A stretch of DNA of 64,000 nucleotides from Xylogone sp. PMI_703. Its lineage: Eukaryota > Ascomycota > Leotiomycetes. Where the stretch lies: contig JAJTUQ010000006.1 in the NCBI GenBank assembly GCA_021399445.1, forward strand, positions 1,674,001 through 1,738,000, written 5' to 3'. Shown here piece by piece: positions 47,801 to 59,591 of this stretch (position 1 is the first letter of the stretch; each line of letters opens with the position of its first letter). The notes beneath the pieces are model-generated. The model searched no databases and was not told the DNA's origin. It saw only the letters and a list, made by a program, of their open reading frames with translations. The position numbers and the translations under genes were made by a program.

Positions 47801-48227
47801 GGCGGTATATTATTTCCAAGCTGCTCATATACGTCGAGTACACTGTCGAATGCTTTCTCTGTGAGGTTAGTAGTCTTCATTATAACCGGTTAGCGATGTC
47901 CACCTTGGTATGACACAGGGGTGGTAGACACGCGTGTACCTTGAGGAGATATCGAACCGGTCCCCAAACATAACTCATCACTCTCGCGGTATGCTGAAAT
48001 TTGATGACGGTCAAGACCTTTTCTAAGTGTGCCATGCCAGTAAGGAAGGAGGATATTCTCTTCATATTCATCATTGTTTTTGTTGTGTGCCGTTGTGACT
48101 GAATGGTATTCAGGTCTTGCAGCACATCTTCGTAACTGCTTGACTCGAAGAATTCCCTGTCCTGGGGCTTTAGGAAATCCGACGTACTAAAATCTTCCGC
48201 AAGAATAAGCAGCTCGTTCATATCCAT
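44890..48227 (-). CDS. NACHT-type NLR with C-terminal C2H2 zinc fingers
   Basis: Seven exons splice into 992 aa without a single defect: 48227-47940, 47874-47676, 47619-47143, 47093-46449, 46381-46270, 46206-45928, 45868-44890 (introns 49-67 bp). Layout: N-terminal fungal helical domain (VMSYVWGPVRYLLK, LDVYEQLGNNIPPF); P-loop GSRGFGKT (about 316-323), created across the third intron, which falls in the Walker A; Walker B YIIIDGVDECE (about 420); winged-helix-like region (LLLGWLVCAKRPLKWHEMQS, IIHSTARR); and a C-terminal zinc-finger part. Two canonical fingers end the protein (C939/C942/H955/H959 and C967/C970/H983/H987), with looser Cys/His groups before. STAND NTPases of this fungal class act as receptors; fused DNA-binding-type fingers suggest nucleic-acid or protein recognition. 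Faces the HET gene tail to tail and shares a 427-bp divergent intergenic region with the SNF2 gene. Confidence 0.9.
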
Positions 48228-48654
48228 TGGTACAACAGATTAACTATATCACGTGCACTGTCTTGTACTAACTATAGGCGTGATTGACGCTGTTAAAAAT
48301 TCAGCCTTCTCGCCCTGAGAGTTACGGGAGAATGTTAATATTTATTAGGCACTACGCATCTACAGTAATATTGCGGCTAAACATACCGCCATAATAGGGC
48401 TAGTATGCCGAAAATTGCTGGCCAGCTAACACCAACAAGTCTGACGTGTGAGGCCGGTATTAGACGGCTGTGCTGTTGTACGACTTTCTGTCAACCCTGT
48501 AATTGGATGAGTCGAAGCACAGCCTTGCAAGGCAGATTGCTGACTTTATCCGCATACATACACGGCTACATCGCGCATAATGAGCAGATGAGGCTCTAGG
48601 CACTTAGCTGGCTCAAGACTTCTCTCCACTACCTTAGGTTATTCACTGACTACA
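48228..48654. promoter_or_regulatory. Divergent intergenic region between NLR and SNF2 helicase
   Basis: 427 bp separates the two start codons, which point away from each other, so the genes probably share promoter DNA. A short open frame (48405-48599) shows no family match. No conserved core promoter element was recognised by eye. Confidence 0.4.
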
Positions 48655-51600
48655 ATGGCGCCTTCTTTGAAGCGAATCTGGGAGGAGGTAGATGATATCA
48701 GCTTCAATGCCAACACCGACACCATCCCTAGCATTGATCTGGACCGGCCAAATCAGCAAGAAATATGGGGGTATGATCGTACCTTTTCCGATGCATCACT
48801 GCAGGCTGCATACCATGAATCCGGCTACACGAATTCAGCGAGGTATGGAAAAGAAAACCGGGAATTCGCTGAGCGCTGCTAAACAACCCAGCGATCTTTC
48901 CATTGTACAAGAACCAGTGGTCTCACCCTTTGATATTTTTAACGGTATCAATAACCAAATGCCGCTGATGGGCCTCAACGAGCTAGATTACGATCTGAGC
49001 AGTGCGCTTGTAGAGTGGGAAAATAATATCCTCTCTCAAAGCTTTGACTCGCCAGAGCGGACTCCCTTTTCCTCACAAGAAACATCATCCTCGCCATCTA
49101 TTGCGGAACTAAACCACTCAACAGCTGAGTCGGCTGCTTTAGCAGATGACGAACAAACCGTATGCTACGGAATGGTAAGTGGCCAAAATATTCGCCTCTC
49201 TGGTTGATTTGACTTGGAACGTGATTAAATTACAATAGCTGTATAATGTGGACGTCAAGCTCGTAGGTGAAATGCAAATCATCCACAGTAAGCTGGGCGA
49301 AAGTGAGGTAGACTACAAGCGCTTCAAACTCATCAAAGAGGAGGAACACATCTTCCTCCGTTTCGACGATGACGGGGAGAAGCTTGGCTACTTGCGTTCT
49401 GGTACATGTAAAACACTCGCACCGTTACTGGACACACCATACGTTAAGTTCGAGCCTATCGTATCCACGTTTAGTTTGAAAGAGGTTATCGGGCAGGCCA
49501 AGAAGTCGGTTGAGGCCATGGTCAAGGTTGATATCAATGTATATGGACAGCGACGAATGGCTGCGAATGTTGGTGATGCACTCTCAAGCGGCAAGCTGTG
49601 GCTGCAGAGGCCTGGCCATGCGAGATCTGAAGCGGAATACGACAACCCACACTTCCTACATCTTGAGATCAATAACCACCAGTTGCAGCCTATCCTACCT
49701 GTGAGCCAAGTTGCTGATCAGGGGTTAGTGAACAGGATGCGTCGGAAGGAACGGTTACGGAAGATGGTCGAGGAAGTGTACAAGTCTCTGGACAGTACTA
49801 GGCACCTCGACATGGTTGACGGCGGCGATATGGTTACCGGAAAGCTGCTCAAGTAGGTCGCGTAATATATTCAGTATAAATATATTGCTTACTGCCACTA
49901 GGCATCAGCAAGAAGCTCTGGGCTTTATGCTTGAGAGGGAAACCGGACAGATCAACAACAGGTACAGGCTTTGGGTTTTAGAAGAGGGCATGGAAGTGTA
50001 TGGCGTTTATAAATACGGCTCAATATGTATTGCTGATATTGCTACACTAGGTATCGCCATAAAATCACGAAGACTAAGGCAAAGCACGGTATTCAGCCAG
50101 ATGAGAGAGGTGGTGGTATTCTGGCTGACGAGATGGGTATGGGGAAATCATTGTCAATCCTTGCTCTGATCGTGAAGACTCTTGACGACGGCAAGGAATG
50201 GGTTGAGCATCATATTGACGGCATTGAGGGCAAGGAGGCACTCAAACACTCACACTCTACTCTTATTGTAGTTCCATCTGCCCGTATGCAGCTTTTCTTT
50301 ACCACTCTGGGAAGGCATTCAGGCTAATTTGGCTAGTTCTCGTCTACAATTGGATGAACGAAATAAAAAAGTAGTTTGCTTTACTTTTGCAGCGGTATCT
50401 TCACTAACTACAATACATAGACACCTGAAAGAAGGCCTCAAGGTCATCAAATACCACGGTTCCGACAGGCCGAAAGATTTGGAAACCATTTCCGACTCAG
50501 ACATAGTCATCACTACCTATAACACCCTTACTGCTGAGTTTCAGATCAAGTCGAAACCCTCCCTCCTCCACCGAATCGGATGGTATAGAGTCGTACTCGA
50601 TGAAGGTAAGCCACCTCCGCAGCTTTTCGCACCATACAGGCACATCTGAACAATCTCAGCACACATCATACGTCGCCCAGCTACAGCTTTCTACCACGCC
50701 TGCTGCAATATTCATGCTAACTCGCGCTGGTGTCTCACCGGTACACCCATTCAAAACAAGCTTACTGACATCGGTGCGCTCTTCGCCTTCATCCGCGCTG
50801 AGCCTTTTTCCACAGCCTCTATCTTTCGCAAGTGGATCGAGGTCCCCTTTGAGCAGAATGTCGAGGATTCAACCGTTGTCAAGGACCGGCTCATTATGTT
50901 ACTCGAGGCACTTTGCCTGCGCCGTACCAAGGAGGTTATCGAGTTACCTAGGTTACGGCAGCGCTTGCGTGAACTGGAATTCTCCGCAGCTGAACGAGAG
51001 CAATACGAGAATACAAAGAAGATTCTAATGCGTACGATCCGCCACCGTGTCGGGGAGGTTGAGAAAAGCTCCAAGTTCGGACTTTTTCAAGTTCACTTGC
51101 AGATGCGCCTCATGTGCAACCATGGTACGTTCCAGCAGCATTTCTCCTGGCATCGCCGTAATTACCAGGAAGAAAGTGAGGCCTTCGTCTCTGCATGTGG
51201 TGAAAACGGCGAAATCACCTGCTCTGGTTGCCAGCAGCCTATGCCAATCCTAGGGTCCAGCCAGCTTGGCAATGGCTTTATTGAGCAGTGCGCTCACGTG
51301 CTATGCTCCGAGTGCATGGAAGAATCTATTACGCCAAGTACGGGTGCACAGGGGCAACACTGTCCGGTGTGTGTGCGGTGGCCTCGGCATCGACGGGTAG
51401 AAGGCGCCATACGGAGCGGGTCGGTCAAGGAGATAATCGAGGATGACACCACTTCCTATTTCAATACCGAAGGCTACTCAACGAAGATGCGAGTGTTGAT
51501 TGAAGACGTGAGTCAGGACTTGTGGCAGACAAAAAGGTAATAGACCATTCTCGTCTGACAGGAGGAAGCTAATATGAACAGCATCATATTCTCATGCTGG

Positions 51601-52131
51601 ACTAAAACTCTACACCTCCTAGCCAAGCATCTTGATGAAGCTAAGATTCCCTATCTCCGCATCGACGGTGGCTGCCCCCTCCTACAGCGACAGGCCAAAC
51701 TCGATCAATTTTCCAATGATAAGGAGAGGCCAGTGCTTATCATGACGACTGGCACTGGGGGTTTCGGGTTCGTGAGCTTCCTTTGCTGTTCCCTACTCAA
51801 GTGCATTGTGACGTTGACCAGATCCCAGGCTGAACCTGACCTGCGCTAATCGCGTCTTCATTGTCGAGCTGCAGTGGAATCCTGGTGTAGAGAGCCAGGC
51901 AATCGCTCGTGCCATTCGGTTGGGACAAGAAAATGAAGTGCTCGTAACACGCTACGTGATTAAGGATACTGTAGAAGAAGTTTGTTCCCCCGCGACCCTT
52001 GAAATATCACATTACATGTTAACCACGCTTAGGAAATGAGATCTCAGCAGCAGTGGAAGAAGCAGTTGGCGGCCCTAGGATTTGAAGAGATGCCGGATGC
52101 GATTATTGACGAAGAAAACATCTCCCAATAA
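48655..52131 (+). CDS. SNF2-family DNA-dependent ATPase with embedded RING finger (Rad5/Rad16-like)
   Basis: Eleven exons give 981 aa with no lesion: 48655-48842, 48892-49174, 49239-49852, 49902-49997, 50051-50283, 50337-50370, 50421-50605, 50660-51536, 51582-51767, 51829-51979, 52033-52131 (introns 45-64 bp, one with a weak GTTCGT donor). Helicase motifs: I GGGILADEMGMGKSLSIL (GKS about 425), II VVLDEAH (about 543), III CLTGTPIQNKLTDIGALFAF, a RING inserted between the lobes (CSGCQQPMP...CAHVLCSECM...CPVC, about 731-781), V LIMTTGTGGFGLNL, VI QAIARAIRLGQ. Enzymes of this plan remodel protein-DNA complexes and add ubiquitin in DNA-damage tolerance or silencing. This one is shorter in its N-terminus than Rad5. 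Whether it is a core repair gene or one of the many lineage-specific fungal paralogues cannot be told; the position in an accessory cluster favours the latter. Confidence 0.92.
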
Positions 52132-52479
52132 GACTTATGATGATGGAACAGTTCAATACAAGCCAAGCAGCATGCCCGGATACCATGTATGCGAGAACGA
52201 CGATGCGACGAGTGATAAGATAAGACAGGATAAGATAAATTCGTGGATATTATGATGTTTTAAGATAGAATTCTATTGTGTGCAACTCAACCATAGCTTC
52301 ATTAATCTCCGTTTGATAAGTTATCCTGAGGGCGAAATTACATACATAGGATCTAAACATGTTTGCATATTATATGTAGAATGCTTAAGTTATTAAGAAT
52401 GAATAAATCTAGAGCAACTCCATTTATCATTGATCCGCATTAAAATGGGGTGTTGCCTAGGTGTGGAGAGCGTCAGGAG

Positions 52480-53594
52480 TTTAAAAATGCTGTGAACCTT
52501 GCGGCTGGCAAGCCGTGCGGCTCTGTACTCGTAGCTGGCTCTTACAAAGCCTTAGCGAGGTTTAAAAATGCTGTGAAACTATCTACCATCTGTCATTTAA
52601 TCATTAGCTCGCTTAATCGGCATGCATTTCTAGGCTCCCGGCGGACAAAGTAGTTGGCATAGTGGTACATAAATCGCCACCAAAATTTAGTGAGCTCTGA
52701 AGTACCACTATGCCAACTACTCTGCCCACCGAGAGCATAGAAATGCATGCCGATTAAGCGAGCCGACGATTAGTTAGCATTGGATAAGTTTGAAATTTGA
52801 CGCGCAGAGCATCAGGTACACTACGTGTCATGCGTGTACACTACGTCGCTTCGGGGTTGCAGTTGAACACATATTTTCTCAACTGTGGCGCAAAGTGAGC
52901 TCATCAGAGGTAAAAATTTCCAACCTCATCCAGGGTTAAAGAATAATTAATCCGGTATGCTGAGCATATACCGAAAATCTATCATGTACAAGGTGTATAA
53001 GGTTTTATAGGCTCTCGAGGCCCTATGGGCACTGCAAACTCTGGGCTCTGTATCGCTACAGCTTGAGCTTATGTAAAAGTTTCTCCGACCCCCGCCAACG
53101 TTTCGCCGAACGTCACACTTTTTTACCCCTGTTGAAGTATTACCCCCATAATGGTGGGGAGTGCTTGTATTGGCAGTCTCTACCGTAAACCGCATACAGT
53201 AAGATCGGCACTCTCACTTCCTCTCTAACACAGATCCTTTGCCCTCTGAATAAGCGAATTCAGCTAAACCAAATTAGGAAATCATATTGTACATGCGCGC
53301 ATTGATTTTTATCCTCACAATTCGCTTTAAAAAGTATTAGAATAAGTCTCCGAAAACAGTGAGAAATGCGCTTTTGAATAATATAAATAAATCTTATATT
53401 TGTTGTAAGATTAATAGTAAAAACTGTGTTGAATTACAGTCAAAAATTCTTTGCGAAATTTCTCTAAGTTACACGTTATACGCTAGTTAAAGCGGCGTGG
53501 GATATCTTTGTATGTGAGACCAAGGGTTTTAGGTTAGACGCTGCCGATACAAGCGCTCGGATAATGCATAGTGCGTCTTCACAGCATTTTTAAA
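52480..53594. repeat. Three more copies of the 17-bp motif
   Basis: TTTAAAAATGCTGTGAA at 52480-52496 and 52561-52577 and its complement at 53578-53594, all with T at the variable position. The last is followed by CCCGCCCGAAGGC, similar to the CCGAGGCC context of the copies near 41.8 kb. No gene lies between 52132 and 53813 apart from short unsupported frames. Confidence 0.6.
52600..52770. repeat. 171-bp foldback with about 69-bp arms
   Basis: Arms at 52600-52668 and 52702-52770 are inverted copies with a few mismatches (inner 19 bases perfect: GTACCACTATGCCAACTAC) around a 33-base loop. It contains no coding frame. It sits directly after two copies of the 17-bp motif, so the two may belong to one non-autonomous element. 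Confidence 0.75.
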
Positions 53595-53814
53595 CCCGCC
53601 CGAAGGCTCCTCCATCCAAAATTTTGGGCTGTATAGATGTGCCAACCGTACAATAAAACCCCAATATTAGCGACATTCAACATACCGATATTCTTGATGT
53701 TACGATATTTTTCTCTAGCCCATTTAAATTCCTAAACAAATAACAATACTATGATCGCCTCGTAAGATGTATAAACAGTGTACGCTGCTAGTATTCGCCA
53801 CCCAACCGTGTGTA

Positions 53815-55403
53815 CTGTGGTGTTTGGATAAATAATTCGCAACCCTGTTAGCTCCACAGCCCTTGCACAGCTAATACTAAAATGGAACAATCTATTGCTA
53901 TTCTATCGCTAGTATTTTGTATGGTAACCTTGAGCTTCTACTACAGCCCGACACCTCTCTGGCATGCTCTGGATCAAATCTAGTATATCTGATACTGCTA
54001 TTGAATCCCAGGCCTCTTGAACTTGCTGTCTAAGCCTTGGATATGACCTGTGAATTACTCCCCACTTTTTTTGAATATAATCTTTCATCCAATTCCATAC
54101 TGTCTCTATTGGATTCAAATCTGGTGAGTTTGCTGGCCACTCAATTAGAGTAATCCCTCGTTGTCTCAATTCTCGTTTGGTTGATTGAGCTGCATGTGCT
54201 CCACAGTTATCTTGCATTAGAATCAAGCCTGTTTCTCGAATATAAGCATCAATAACTGGAACTGTATGTTTTTGGTAGCTATCTTGATTGATTGAACCCC
54301 AAGATTTCTCCCAAAAGAAGCCTGGTCCTTTGCCATATTTCCCTGAAATACAGCCCCAAAACATCCACCCAATTTGACGTTGTACTTTTGGCTCTATACA
54401 ATCTTTATGTAGTGCTTCCCCTTTACGTCGTGTGATTTTGACTTTTTTGTGTTTTCCTGGCCGTACCCAAGTTTCATCTGTCCAAAGGATTTGAAACCAT
54501 TGTTCTTCTGTCCAATTAAGGTGTTCTAAAGCCCATTGTAAGCGTTTTTGTACGTTAGCTGGAGAAAGTTGAGGTTTTTTGAGTGCTGATCGTCTGGAAA
54601 ACCCTTATAATTTGAAAGCTGTAATAATAGCATAAACTTTACAATTCCAGCCTAAAATTGAAGGAATCTTATGCCATTCTATACGTCTATTGATTGCTGA
54701 GGCACATACCCACTCAATCAATAACTTTCTTTGAGAAGGATTGAGTAATGGCTGACTTCCAGACTTAACTTTTTGAGGAGTGAGCCTATGTGATAATGCA
54801 TATCTAATTTGACTTGGAGTAACGTTTAATTGAAGCATAATATCGTCTTTAGACCATCCTGCATCAAGGAATAAGGTTCTAATCTTAAATCTTTGATCAC
54901 GCGTACAATCAGGACGCTTGATTTTAGGTGTAGGAACCTCATAAACTTCATCATCATCGGAGGTCTCAGAAAGGGACAAATGTTAGGGGATGAGCATCCC
55001 GGGGTGGTCGACAGCGAATCACAGGCAAGACGAAGGGTGTGCGCAGGTGTCTCTCATACATTCCACAGACTAAATCTTGTCCCTTACATCGTTAAGCTTA
55101 AGCTCTACTTTATACTGTACAATGGTCACGTGAATGTCCTAGGCGAGGTCCCTTCGCTGGGGCTGCATTCCCCCCTGGTGGGCGTAACACCCCCTTTACA
55201 CCTGGCCCTTAACAACAAATATGGATTATCGTAGTTCATGTTTGAAAGAGGTATATCCTAATAAAATTGTATGTAAAGTGTCTTAAGGCAGCATCAGAGG
55301 TCTGATTTATGGTTGGCCCAGAGCTAGTGTGGCGAATGTGCTAGAATCCACTAGGCTCCACTAGAGCTGACAGGGTTGCGAATTATTTATCCAAACACCA
55401 CAG
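53815..55403 (-). mobile_element. Tc1/mariner-like element, nearly intact
   Basis: 40-bp inverted ends (53815-53854 and 55364-55403; outer bases CTGTGGTGTTTGGATAAATA) differ at one position and are flanked by TA on both sides (53813-53814, 55404-55405). Length 1589 bp, with a single minus-strand transposase frame (53909-54979) broken by one stop. A different family from the element at 20933: the ends and the protein are dissimilar. Confidence 0.9.
53909..54979 (-). pseudogene. Tc1-like transposase with one internal stop
   Basis: 356 codons in one frame. N-terminal helix-turn-helix (CTRDQRFKIRTLFLDAGWSK, NVTPSQIRYALSHR), then the catalytic part: LWTDETWV, MQDNCGAHAAQ and SPDLNPIETVWNWMKDYI give the D, D, E of the triad. 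The only internal defect is TAA at 54605-54607 (AFKL-stop-GFSRR). No ATG opens the frame at its upstream end (an in-frame TAA lies just above a TTG codon at 54979), so the start codon is also lost or lies beyond an unseen intron. Otherwise the protein is complete to its YHTKY end. Confidence 0.85.
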
Positions 55404-55405
55404 TA

Positions 55406-56442
55406 GACTCCACCAATATATGCTTAGTGATTAGCGCGAGTGATCCCTCATAGCTCTGCTCCATAGCTATCACCTTCCTTAGAGATAGCGTTATATACAC
55501 TCCAGAGCTCCTCCAGAGTTATCTGTTAATAATAAATGAATAATCACTTTCACGTGACTTACTATACTTAATACGCTTTGAAAGTGTTATACAACAAAAA
55601 TAATTATAATAATTATTGTATAATTATCAATATGACTACATAAATATATATATATAACTGTTACTTGTTACACATGGTATCCGCCTTCTGGCATCGTTGG
55701 CACTGCGACTCCTTAAGATCTCATATATACCTGAGCTTCTGGCCCTGACAGCAATCGCATGCAGCAGTCTGGCGATGCGGCCTGGTCATGCCACTATTGT
55801 GTGTAATCTGAGGAGGAGTTGTGCTCGTGGCGAGGACCTTGAGGTTAAACCATTACGTTAGACGATGGTTAGAAGATAGTACGGGTCGGGAGAGGATGTA
55901 GGGCGAGTCGCATTGAGGGTAGTACACTTTTATACTGGATGCACTATAAACTTCAACGCGATATCTGGCGTAATCAGGGTTTGTAAGTTAATTGAAGAAT
56001 ATGATCACTCACAAATAGTATGAGAAAAAGTTTGGCCAGCAAAAGCTGATACTGGTGATCAGCATGTGCATATAGGTCTGGCCTTTTTAAACTTTAGAAT
56101 GCATACCCGCCAGAGATCAAATGGAGTGACGGTGCTAATTAGTCATCCAGAGTTGTGTTTTAGGAGGGAAAACGTAAGAATAAGTTGAAAGCTGTACTGT
56201 ACTTTGAATGGGATTTACCAATCACACTCGTTATCATCCAGCTGACTCCATATCACGTAACGGTAGAATGGGGCCCTTGAAATAAGATCCTCAAAATTCA
56301 GAGCCAACCATATAATCAAGCGATTATAGCACTAGCTTCAATAGAACATTCCGTTATCTAGTCTATTTCCATTCTTAGTTGCACTGAAATCAATTCTTGG
56401 TGCTCCTTCTATTTAAGGAACACCTCCCGAAGCAATGGGCCG
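55406..56442. other. No gene seen
   Basis: About 1 kb spacer. AT-rich around 55560-55670 (including a short TA run), then mixed sequence. No frame or repeat of note. Confidence 0.4.
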
Positions 56443-57302
56443 CTATGTAGCTGGGACTCTGCTTCGCATGTACTCCTCGAATGAGGACCAAATATTCGTT
56501 TCGGGCATCCATGGGACAAATGAGAAAAGACTGTCACTGCGCATTAGCTCGCAGACCGAGAAAGGTAAAAATAAAGAACTCGCCGACATGCTTACAGCCA
56601 TTGCGTCTGCCCCCCGCCGTGTGGTAAATTTCTCCGATCCGCCACCCACGTCCAGACCTTCCATACATATGCAGGATCCAGCAGGAAAATTAATGTTTCT
56701 TCATCGAGATCACTGATCAGCAACACCTTTTCGAGTATAGGGGCGTCGAAAAACTCTTCGCTACTCAATGTTATCGATGATGACTGGGATGAGATGGTGG
56801 GTGGGAGCACGTCTACTCGGAGCTCTCCAAGTCCGCACTCGGTAGCATCCTGCCACTCGAGTTCTTCAATGGGGAGCAGGTTTGGAATGGAGTCGACGCC
56901 GCTAAAGCCCGTCCCATTAGTGACTTGAAGGAATGCCTTGTAATCTTGTGGCAGTTCTACGCCCAGCAAGGATTCCTTTTCTGTGATCGACTGTATAGTC
57001 GCGGGGGCCTTGATAAAAGGATACGCATCCAAGATATCCTGGCTGATATCAACGCCTTCTGCTCTCTCTTTTTCAACTTTTCTAAGAGATACCAAATGCA
57101 TCTCTCTCATCAGGTCCACCCAAGGTTGTAATTCTTCATTCAAGCTCAATCGATCGAGCGATGGTGGTAATACTGGACTGACAGTAGGTACAGGAAATCC
57201 AAATTTGGTTGCGAGCACGGAAAGCACTCGATTCACGGTGGCTTCGGTCCAACCATAGGCTGTGATAAACTTGCCTAGATCTCGATTAGATGCAAAGTAC
57301 AT
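56443..57302 (-). CDS. SMI1/KNR4 (SUKH-type) domain protein
   Basis: Exon 57302-56650 is clean and encodes a SMI1/KNR4 domain: SITEKESLLGVELPQDYKAFLQVTNGTGFSG and VLLISDLDEETLIFLLDP. In budding yeast Knr4/Smi1 helps control cell-wall glucan synthesis; the same fold serves as immunity proteins in bacteria, so function cannot be assumed. The exon ends in a non-family tail, but the expected end (FVPWMPETNIWSSFEEYMRS, stop 56443) lies in another frame. A 119-bp intron (56531-56649) or a variant ending at 56537 connects them, for 246 or 248 aa; both keep frame. The start is the Met at 57302. It directly abuts a DJ-1/PfpI relic upstream, so its true 5' end may be missing. Confidence 0.65.
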
Positions 57303-57339
57303 CAAGAATTGGGGAAGACGAGGAAGTTGACGTCATTAC

Positions 57340-57792
57340 CATCTTCTACGACTTTATCCGCATCGGTCCATTTGACATTCCGCCCTGGACGCGTGAGTGA
57401 TGCGGGTGATAACCAAAGTCTTGGAGTACCCACGAACATTTATTGAAAGGAGAAGGCGTCCAAGCAGGGTGGGAGGCTGCTTTCTTTTCATCCAGTCTAC
57501 CAGTAGCAGCAATTACTAGGAGGGCATCATGTTGTAAGTCCCTGTTTCTTATGGAAAGGTGGGTTGTAGCTCACCAAATGAACCCTGCGATAACGCGACT
57601 ACCCAAGTTGCAGCATCGACCTTTGAAATGAATATAAGTCCTGGCGCACCAATCTAGAAATATTTCAAAACCTACCAGTTCCCTTACGTCATCGCGGCAG
57701 TCATAATAATCAGTGCTCATACTCATCGCGCCGACACCACCTGGAACAAAAAGAATGTCGATCCTATTACAATCAGACAAGTTTGGCATCAT
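57340..57792 (-). pseudogene. DJ-1/PfpI-family relic
   Basis: Pieces in different minus frames match a DJ-1/PfpI (isonitrile-hydratase-like) protein: RIDILFVPGGVGAMSM (57770-57720), then LLVIAATGRLDEKKAASHPA (about 57530-57470), then PGRNVKWTDADKVVEDGND (about 57395-57335). The segments between are frameshifted or replaced, and the catalytic Cys region of the family (usually a CTG motif before the 'LLDGKRAT' stretch) is not recognisable. No N-terminus found. Its 3' end runs straight into the SMI1/KNR4 gene. Confidence 0.5.
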
Positions 57793-59590
57793 GCTTTCGA
57801 GTAGACTGGCAAGTTTTACTTCTTAAAGCCATCACTGGTCACAGCCTCTTGCAGTCCAATATCAGCCTTTTCAGTCAATGCTTGATTCTTCTTCTGTTGC
57901 ACACACTCGAATACATGCCCGCTGCCGCCCTTCATGCCCACAAATGTGTTCGAAAAATCGTGATTGAGCAGCTTATCCACAAGAGACAGATCGGCTTTGA
58001 TCATGCGACTAGAAAATGAGTAAAGTAGATGATAAAATTGGTAGTGATACTAACTCATATATTATGGTGACTAATCTTCTTTGGCTTGGGAAAGACATAA
58101 TTATTAGCAGATGTATCTGACGACTTGTGGGGTGATGGCCAAGTAATCTAATGGCCGATGCACGTATTTCTTAAGAATACATGCAATAGTGAATAGAGCA
58201 GTGGGATTGTGAACTCATGCAACCTAGCCAACTGAAGACTATCCAAAACTCTCAATTTAAAGTGTCAACCACTGCCTACTTCGTACCGGCCTGAATAAAC
58301 CACGCTTTCCTGTCTGTGCACAAGCGTAGAATACTATGCAGTAAAGGTTTGATCGTGGCTGACGTGGCGTTGGAATATGTAATGGCGACATGGTCGGTTG
58401 GTCTTCTAACGTCTTCATGCTAGATCCATGATTACCATGAACTCATTTTCCTCGTCTGGTAGCAACGTGGCTGTCAAATACATATCGACTCCCTTCTCGA
58501 CCAATCCTCCAACCACCTCATCTTGGAATTCCTGTGTTATTGAACACTTGCTATGTATTCTCACTGTCGCGCTAGCTGAGCAATTTTCGAGAGGACCCCT
58601 CACAAAATGTAAGCCTTACTACACCGCATTTGGCAAATGTACTCCTTTTCTTAGAGCTGAGCCGGCATCCTAATTGGGTGCTAAAGTACCCTTTCAGCCC
58701 AACCACGTATTTACAGGGTTGTACATAGGTAGGCTGCTCCCCGTTCATGCAGACCACTACGGCTAGCGCGTAGGTTAAATTTTTCAATGCTATTTAATTA
58801 TATTCAGTAAATGTGGTCAATAAGCTAGCACTACGATAATGAGCATTCGACAGTATCCGGGAAGCCTCCCTTGCCTCGTATCCTTTGTATCTCCACCAAG
58901 TATGACACTTGTGGCTCTCTTCGGAAGTAATGAATACTATCCCCCCCCCCCATAATACTTGTCACCCAATCCTCAGGCACCCTGGTCTGACGCTCTCATT
59001 TGCTCAGACCCCGGTATACGAGATCAAAAAATTCATCAAAATTACTCAATTGAGCTTATAAGGTCCTTGCGTGCCTTGTCCAAATCTTACGCGGAGCCCG
59101 TGCTGAGGTCACAATATTCTCCAGTTTTGCCCTTGTGGGTGACAAGTATTATGGTGGGGGATGTTTCCTCTAGATTATTATTGGATTACAGGGACATCCT
59201 GTTATTGACCCTGTATGGGATTAACTTTCTGGCTATACCCATAATGGGATCTCGTCATAATGCTAGCCAAAGTCATAAGAGAAAACCTCAATTCCTCAGT
59301 TGACTATTTGATATAAACGAAGGATACTAAAGAGGGAAAGGAAAGAAGGAGGGGAAAGGGCAGAGAGGTGATCTCGAAGATGTAGTTATATATGTCATGT
59401 GATATGATCTCTTAATTATATGGTTTACAGAATTAACCGGTTAATTATTAATTAAATACTCTTTTAGCTTTATAAGCTTAAGCTCTCTAAACTTCATGGG
59501 CTTTACAGACTCTTCAGGCTTTGTTACTATTATTAATAAACGGCCCGTTTGGATTCGGCTTTTCAGCTCCTTTTGCTTATCCTACTTATT
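57793..59590. other. No gene supported
   Basis: Several short frames (57816-58004 minus, 58415-58603 minus, 58959-59303 plus) have no recognisable family. An 11-base C run lies at 58941-58951. I see nothing else. Confidence 0.35.
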
Positions 59591-59591
59591 G

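Noticed and set aside
50600..51074. Alternative frames of 107-142 aa within the SNF2 gene
   Set aside because: Shadows; the helicase motifs run in the spliced frame 50660-51536.
56435..56716. Plus-strand 93-aa frame near the SMI1/KNR4 gene
   Set aside because: It is antisense to the intron and last exon of that gene, and the C-terminal SMI1-like motif is on the minus strand.
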